Assembly (NCBI RefSeq): GCF_002150505.1 | Contig: NZ_MSSV01000031.1 | Location: forward strand, 1 to 44,382 | Direction: 5' to 3' | DNA from: Algoriphagus ratkowskyi | GTDB lineage: Bacteria > Bacteroidota > Bacteroidia > Cytophagales > Cyclobacteriaceae | Length of the DNA stretch: 44,382 nucleotides | Shown: positions 41,227 through 44,382 of the stretch, piece after piece | Layout: the number at the start of each line of letters is the position of its first letter | Numbering within the stretch: position 1 is the first letter of the stretch | Notes under the pieces: generated by a model | What the model was told of the DNA's origin: nothing | Seen by the model: only the letters and a program-made list of their open reading frames with translations | Database searches by the model: none | Made by a program: the position numbers and the translations under genes

Positions 41227-42114
41227 ATGAAATATCTATTTTATTTATTTTTATTATTCTCGGCCATCCAGACAGAGGCGCAGGAAATTATCACTCCCCA
41301 AAAAAAAATCATTTCTCAGACACTTTCCCAAAGATGGGAATTGGATTCGGCAGACAAGAAGGGGACTTTCAGGCTCAACTACTATAAACCATTTTATATT
41401 ACTGCAGGTCGCTGGTCCAATAATCCCAACTTTCAGCCTCAAAGTGAAAACCCTGATTTTTCTGTTCCGGTGGCCAGTCCCTACAACAATTATGAGGCAA
41501 AGTTTCAGTTGAGTTTCAAAAGCAAAGTATTACAGTCTCTGTTTTGGGGACATGGAGACCTGTGGATTGCTTATACACAAGTGGCGCATTGGCAGATATT
41601 CAATACTGAACTCTCGCGTACATTTCGTGAACTCAATTATGAGCCTGAACTGATGCTGAATTTTGGCCTAAATGCCAATGTGTTAGGCTTCAAATGGCGG
41701 ACAGTCGGTGTATCCTTAAATCATCAATCCAATGGACGAGACCTGCCCAGATCCAGAAGCTGGAACAGGGTAATTTTCCATATGGGCTTGGAAAGAGATA
41801 GGTGGATGGTTGTACTGAGACCTTGGATCAGATTGCCTGATGAAGAGGATGAAAATCCTTTGGCCACAGATTTTATCGGAAGAGGGGAGGCCACTGTAGT
41901 CTATACTGTCAAAAATCACAGTTTGTATGTGACTGCTAGAAACAACCTAAGTTTCAATCCCAACAGAGGTTCGGCACAGTTCAACTACGTATTTCCGATC
42001 AAAAACAACCTCAGGGGTCACTTACAGATTTTTGATGGATACGGTGAGACTTTGATTGATTATAATCATAGGCAAACAACAATAGGATTGGGGATTTCAT
42101 TTATAGATTGGTAG
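41227..42114 (+). CDS. pldA: Outer-membrane phospholipase A (OMPLA)
   Basis: This 295-aa protein has a signal peptide (MKYLFYLFLLFSAIQTEAQ) and a beta-barrel pattern. The OMPLA active site is present: H166 and S168 in NHQSNG, followed by N180, exactly 14 residues past the histidine, as in E. coli PldA (H142, S144, N156). It hydrolyses glycerophospholipids in the outer leaflet when the outer membrane is disturbed; activity in the family depends on calcium and dimer formation. The preceding leader-like frame ends 4 nt upstream, and its element ends in the ATGAA of this start. Confidence 0.92.
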   Translation: MKYLFYLFLLFSAIQTEAQEIITPQKKIISQTLSQRWELDSADKKGTFRLNYYKPFYITAGRWSNNPNFQPQSENPDFSVPVASPYNNYEAKFQLSFKSKVLQSLFWGHGDLWIAYTQVAHWQIFNTELSRTFRELNYEPELMLNFGLNANVLGFKWRTVGVSLNHQSNGRDLPRSRSWNRVIFHMGLERDRWMVVLRPWIRLPDEEDENPLATDFIGRGEATVVYTVKNHSLYVTARNNLSFNPNRGSAQFNYVFPIKNNLRGHLQIFDGYGETLIDYNHRQTTIGLGISFIDW

Positions 42115-42260
42115 TTTAAAGAAAGATCATTCTTGTGGAGTGTCAGATTCGAACATTTTTTTTCTGGATTTCATGTTCAACTTCATAGTCTTCCTCTTTT
42201 AAGTTGGAGTTATTGGTTCAATGTTTTGAGATAACTTATGTGACCATGGCCTTATAATCT

Positions 42261-42472
42261 TTATAGAACTTTCACTCCATCAATCTTCTTAATTACCCTA
42301 TCCGCCTCGGTCAATGCCTTCATAATCTTTTGATAATGCAAAGTATCTTCAAAATTTAAGATTCTTCCCTTCGGTCTTTAAGCCATTTTTGGGCGGGTTG
42401 GTAGCCGCCGATGTAGAAGTTCCATGCGACTTCGGGGATGGTAATGAACAGTGAAGTTAAGATGATCACCAG
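42261..42472 (-). pseudogene. C-terminal remnant of a type ISP restriction-modification enzyme
   Basis: Translating the minus strand gives VAWNFYIGGYQPAQKWLKDR, then a frameshift and a stop, and then NFEDTLHYQKIMKALTEADR followed by IKKID and a stop. These blocks match the extreme C-terminus of type ISP (single-chain) restriction-modification proteins, where GYQ-x2-x-KWLKDR is followed by a DDI-x-HYQKI motif. A 1-base frameshift separates the halves near 42365. Everything upstream of about residue 60 of the fragment is missing. The identification is from memory of the motif. Confidence 0.7.
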
Positions 42473-42490
42473 TCAAGATTGGGTTTAAAA

Positions 42491-42509
42491 AAGACGGCAA
42501 AGCCGTCTA
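42491..42509. repeat. Short inverted repeat between the two remnants
   Basis: AGACGGC (42492-42498) and GCCGTCT (42502-42508) form a 7-bp stem with a 3-nt loop. It is followed by sequence (AACCTTTAAATAGCCCTCGG) that resembles other Bacteroidota extragenic repeats. It separates the type ISP remnant from the HEPN fragment. Confidence 0.6.
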
Positions 42510-42818
42510 ACCTTTAAATAGCCCTCGGGGCAACCGTGGGTTAAGGATACAGGAGATGGGAAAGGCAACTCTGAAGAGGTTGGACCAAAAAGGAAGGAAA
42601 GAGTGGAATTGAAGCCAGCAATATAATAGCTTTCGCAAGTCAAAAGTAACGTCAATTAAGTCGTCAGTTTTATATAGATATTGAAAGTCCTCTTCATAAA
42701 AATGTGAGTAATAATGTCGATATTTTGCAATTTTGAATGGATCAATTTTTAAACGCTTAATATCTCTCAAAAAATTAAATTCAGAAAGTATAGAATCAAT
42801 TCGGTCCATTAATTCCAT
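42507..42818 (-). pseudogene. HEPN-domain (ApeA-like) fragment
   Basis: The 103-codon minus-strand frame contains KIDPFKIAKYRHYYSHFYEEDFQYLYK-like sequence. R and H in RHYYSH have the R-x4-H spacing of the HEPN RNase active site, and the following LRKLLYCWL helix fits ApeA-type HEPN domains. Sequence in the same frame upstream of the first ATG (SARYKLSPRRFRKSKK) looks like a continuation but is cut off by a stop. The last 20 or so codons (ending LPRGLFKG) come from repeat sequence. It is best read as a fragment of a defence-type RNase, not a working gene. Confidence 0.5.
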
Positions 42819-43059
42819 TTTTTTACTTTTCCTAAACCTTCTTGGAGATAATTTGTACCTCGCGGATATAGCCCGTAGTTATGAGAATTGCATTTTCGAA
42901 AATAAAAAAAATGATTGAGCCAGCACTCTAAATAGATAAAATCAACGTGAAATGAGTTATTTCAGAATTTTTAAGAAACTATTTTTCCTCGGAATCGATT
43001 GAATGCGTGTGGCTCAACAGATATTTTGGGCTAGCCAAATAATTGTAATAACTTAGCCA

Positions 43060-43105
43060 TCCCTCAGAGTTTTTAGGTCAGTATAGACCCTGATGAGGGA
43101 GTTTT
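43060..43105 (+). promoter_or_regulatory. Nested hairpin in the gapA leader
   Basis: TCCCTCA (43060-43066) pairs with TGAGGGA (43094-43100), and inside it GGTC (43076-43079) pairs with GACC (43086-43089). The hairpin is followed by GTTTTTAG and lies 42 bases before the gapA start. It could be a leader structure, an operator, or a weak terminator of upstream transcription. Confidence 0.45.
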
Positions 43106-43141
43106 TAGAATCAAACCTATACAATAAAATCAAAAATAATC

Positions 43142-44146
43142 ATGAGCAAAATTAAAGTAGGAATAAACGGATTCGGTAGAATTGGACGTTTGGCGTTCAG
43201 AGTTGCACAAGAAAGAGAAGATATCCAAGTAGTGGCGATCAATGACTTGATCGATGTGGACTATATGGCATATATGCTTAAGTACGACTCTACTCACGGT
43301 AACTTCAAAGGTACTGTAGAGGTAAAAGACGGTGCATTGGTAGTGAATGGAAATAGCATTCGTGTTACTTCTGAGAAAAGCCCAGCTAACCTTAAGTGGG
43401 GTGAAGTAGGAGCTGAGTATGTAATCGAATCTACTGGTATTTTCTTGACTAAGGAAACTGCACAGGGTCACATCGATGCTGGCGCAAAGAAAGTAGTAAT
43501 GTCTGCACCATCTAAGGATGATACGCCGATGTTCGTAATGGGCGTTAACGAGGATACTTATACTTCTGACATGGTTTTCGTCTCTAATGCTTCTTGTACT
43601 ACAAACTGTTTGGCACCTATCGCCAAAGTATTGAATGACAACTGGGGAATTGAAGAAGGCTTGATGACTACAGTTCACGCGACTACTGCAACTCAAAAAA
43701 CTGTTGATGGGCCTTCTGCGAAGGACTGGAGAGGTGGACGTGGCGCAGGTCAGAACATTATCCCTTCCTCTACTGGAGCTGCTAAAGCGGTAGGTAAAGT
43801 GATTCCTGAGCTTAATGGTAAATTGACTGGTATGGCATTCAGAGTTCCAACTCCAAATGTTTCAGTTGTCGATTTAACTGTTAGATTGAAAAACCCAGCT
43901 ACCTACGCTGAAGTTTGTGCTAAAATGAAGGAAGTTTCTGAGACGTCAATGAAAGGTATTCTTGGATATACTGAAGATGATGTTGTTTCTACAGATTTCT
44001 TAGGCGATTCTAGAACTTCTATCTTCGATGCAGGTGCTGGTATCTCACTTTCTGATACCTTCTTGAAAGTAGTTTCTTGGTATGACAACGAGTGGGGTTA
44101 TTCTAACAAAGTAATTGACCTTGTAAGCTTCATCGCTAGCAAATAA
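43142..44146 (+). CDS. gapA: Glyceraldehyde-3-phosphate dehydrogenase, type I
   Basis: GAPDH oxidises glyceraldehyde 3-phosphate to 1,3-bisphosphoglycerate with NAD in glycolysis. The 334-aa protein starts MSKIKVGINGFGRIGR (Rossmann nucleotide loop), has N34-D35 at the NAD-selecting position, nucleophile C152 in SNASCTTNCLAPI and the partner histidine in TVHATT (about 179). The NEWGYSNKV motif is near the C-terminus. It is full length. A leader hairpin precedes it and a strong terminator follows. Confidence 0.97.
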   Translation: MSKIKVGINGFGRIGRLAFRVAQEREDIQVVAINDLIDVDYMAYMLKYDSTHGNFKGTVEVKDGALVVNGNSIRVTSEKSPANLKWGEVGAEYVIESTGIFLTKETAQGHIDAGAKKVVMSAPSKDDTPMFVMGVNEDTYTSDMVFVSNASCTTNCLAPIAKVLNDNWGIEEGLMTTVHATTATQKTVDGPSAKDWRGGRGAGQNIIPSSTGAAKAVGKVIPELNGKLTGMAFRVPTPNVSVVDLTVRLKNPATYAEVCAKMKEVSETSMKGILGYTEDDVVSTDFLGDSRTSIFDAGAGISLSDTFLKVVSWYDNEWGYSNKVIDLVSFIASK

Positions 44147-44195
44147 TATGATTCAGGTTTGTGGTGAAACACAAACTGAACTATTTCAAAATAAT

Positions 44196-44230
44196 AAAAA
44201 AGTCGTCTGCGAAAGCGGACGACTTTTTTT
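44196..44230 (+). terminator. Terminator after gapA
   Basis: GTCGTCTGC (44202-44210) and GCGGACGAC (44215-44223) form a 9-bp stem with a GAAA tetraloop, extended by A-T pairs and followed by T. No gene was seen in the last 150 bases of the window. Confidence 0.92.
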
Positions 44231-44382
44231 GTTTTTCACTTCAGAAGGCTCAGCGTTATATTCGAAGCACGCAGTCTATTTTTAAAGAATTTAGCAACTT
44301 GTAAAAACGAATTAATGACCAACCGTATTATTGTACTTAAGCTGCTAATGACTTTATGAAAAAGCTCGAATTTTGGCTACAC

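Noticed and set aside
43130..43696. 188-codon frame antisense to gapA
   Set aside because: It is the complement of a highly conserved, codon-biased gene, has no family signature and is a typical antisense shadow.
1..44382. CRISPR array or intact insertion sequence
   Set aside because: No regularly spaced direct repeats and no transposase-like frame were seen in any spacer; the repeats found are short palindromes and dispersed units.

Overview
The window looks like chromosomal DNA of a Bacteroidota bacterium of the order Cytophagales, probably Cyclobacteriaceae (Algoriphagus-like). This is inferred from the genes and signals, not from a database match. The markers are a SusC/SusD pair, a PorP/SprF-like protein, a DUF4421 protein, an OMPLA-type phospholipase, monomeric isocitrate dehydrogenase, AT-rich spacers and Bacteroidota-type promoters (TAnnTTTG, sometimes with an upstream TTG/TTTG). 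Most of the window is ordinary core genome with conserved housekeeping genes. Accessory material is confined to a few intergenic islands.

Layout. 1-450: 5S rRNA with its terminator and a decayed second copy of that terminator. 450-4397 (minus): a DinB/DUF1569-like protein and the class Ia ribonucleotide reductase operon nrdB-nrdA. 4980-5587 (plus): rplU-rpmA. 6062-11793 (minus): a compact run of lipB, an unknown 133-aa gene, a DEDDy exonuclease, rnr, a polyprenyl diphosphate synthase and a rhomboid protease, with overlaps or short gaps. 11878-16646: yraN, a SYLF-domain exported protein, a YwqK/MORN-like exported protein, a class I aminotransferase and two glycosyltransferase-fold proteins. 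17351-20005: a DUF4421 outer-membrane protein and an ALDH7-type aldehyde dehydrogenase. 20153-20407: two identical tRNA-Val(TAC) genes flanking a broken third copy that carries a perfect palindrome. 20504-31963: a TonB-dependent receptor, an exported M1 aminopeptidase, the SusD/SusC pair, an exported VOC protein and a membrane-anchored S41 C-terminal processing protease. 32133-34649: a tightly overlapped operon of a RIC-like hemerythrin protein, ruvX, def and an omega-amidase-type nitrilase. 35606-42114: monomeric icd, a lipoprotein alpha/beta hydrolase overlapping a PorP-like protein, a lipoprotein of unknown function and pldA. 42261-42860: a graveyard holding the C-terminal end of a type ISP restriction-modification enzyme and a HEPN (ApeA-like) fragment. 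43142-44146: gapA.

The most notable observation is a 94-95 nt element present three times. At 12265-12358 and 41136-41229 it holds a 28-codon reading frame (MKSSM at the start, a conserved tail ending in KL) whose stop lies exactly 4 nt before the ATG of a real gene for an exported protein: the SYLF protein and the phospholipase. The copies align without gaps, and several differences are synonymous or conservative. A third copy (34871-34965, minus) has lost its start and stop codons, carries a 1-nt insertion in an A run, and sits among palindromic repeats. This may be a family of coupled leader peptides, or a dispersed repeat that supplies start codons to genes. All of these readings come from manual inspection; no searches were run.
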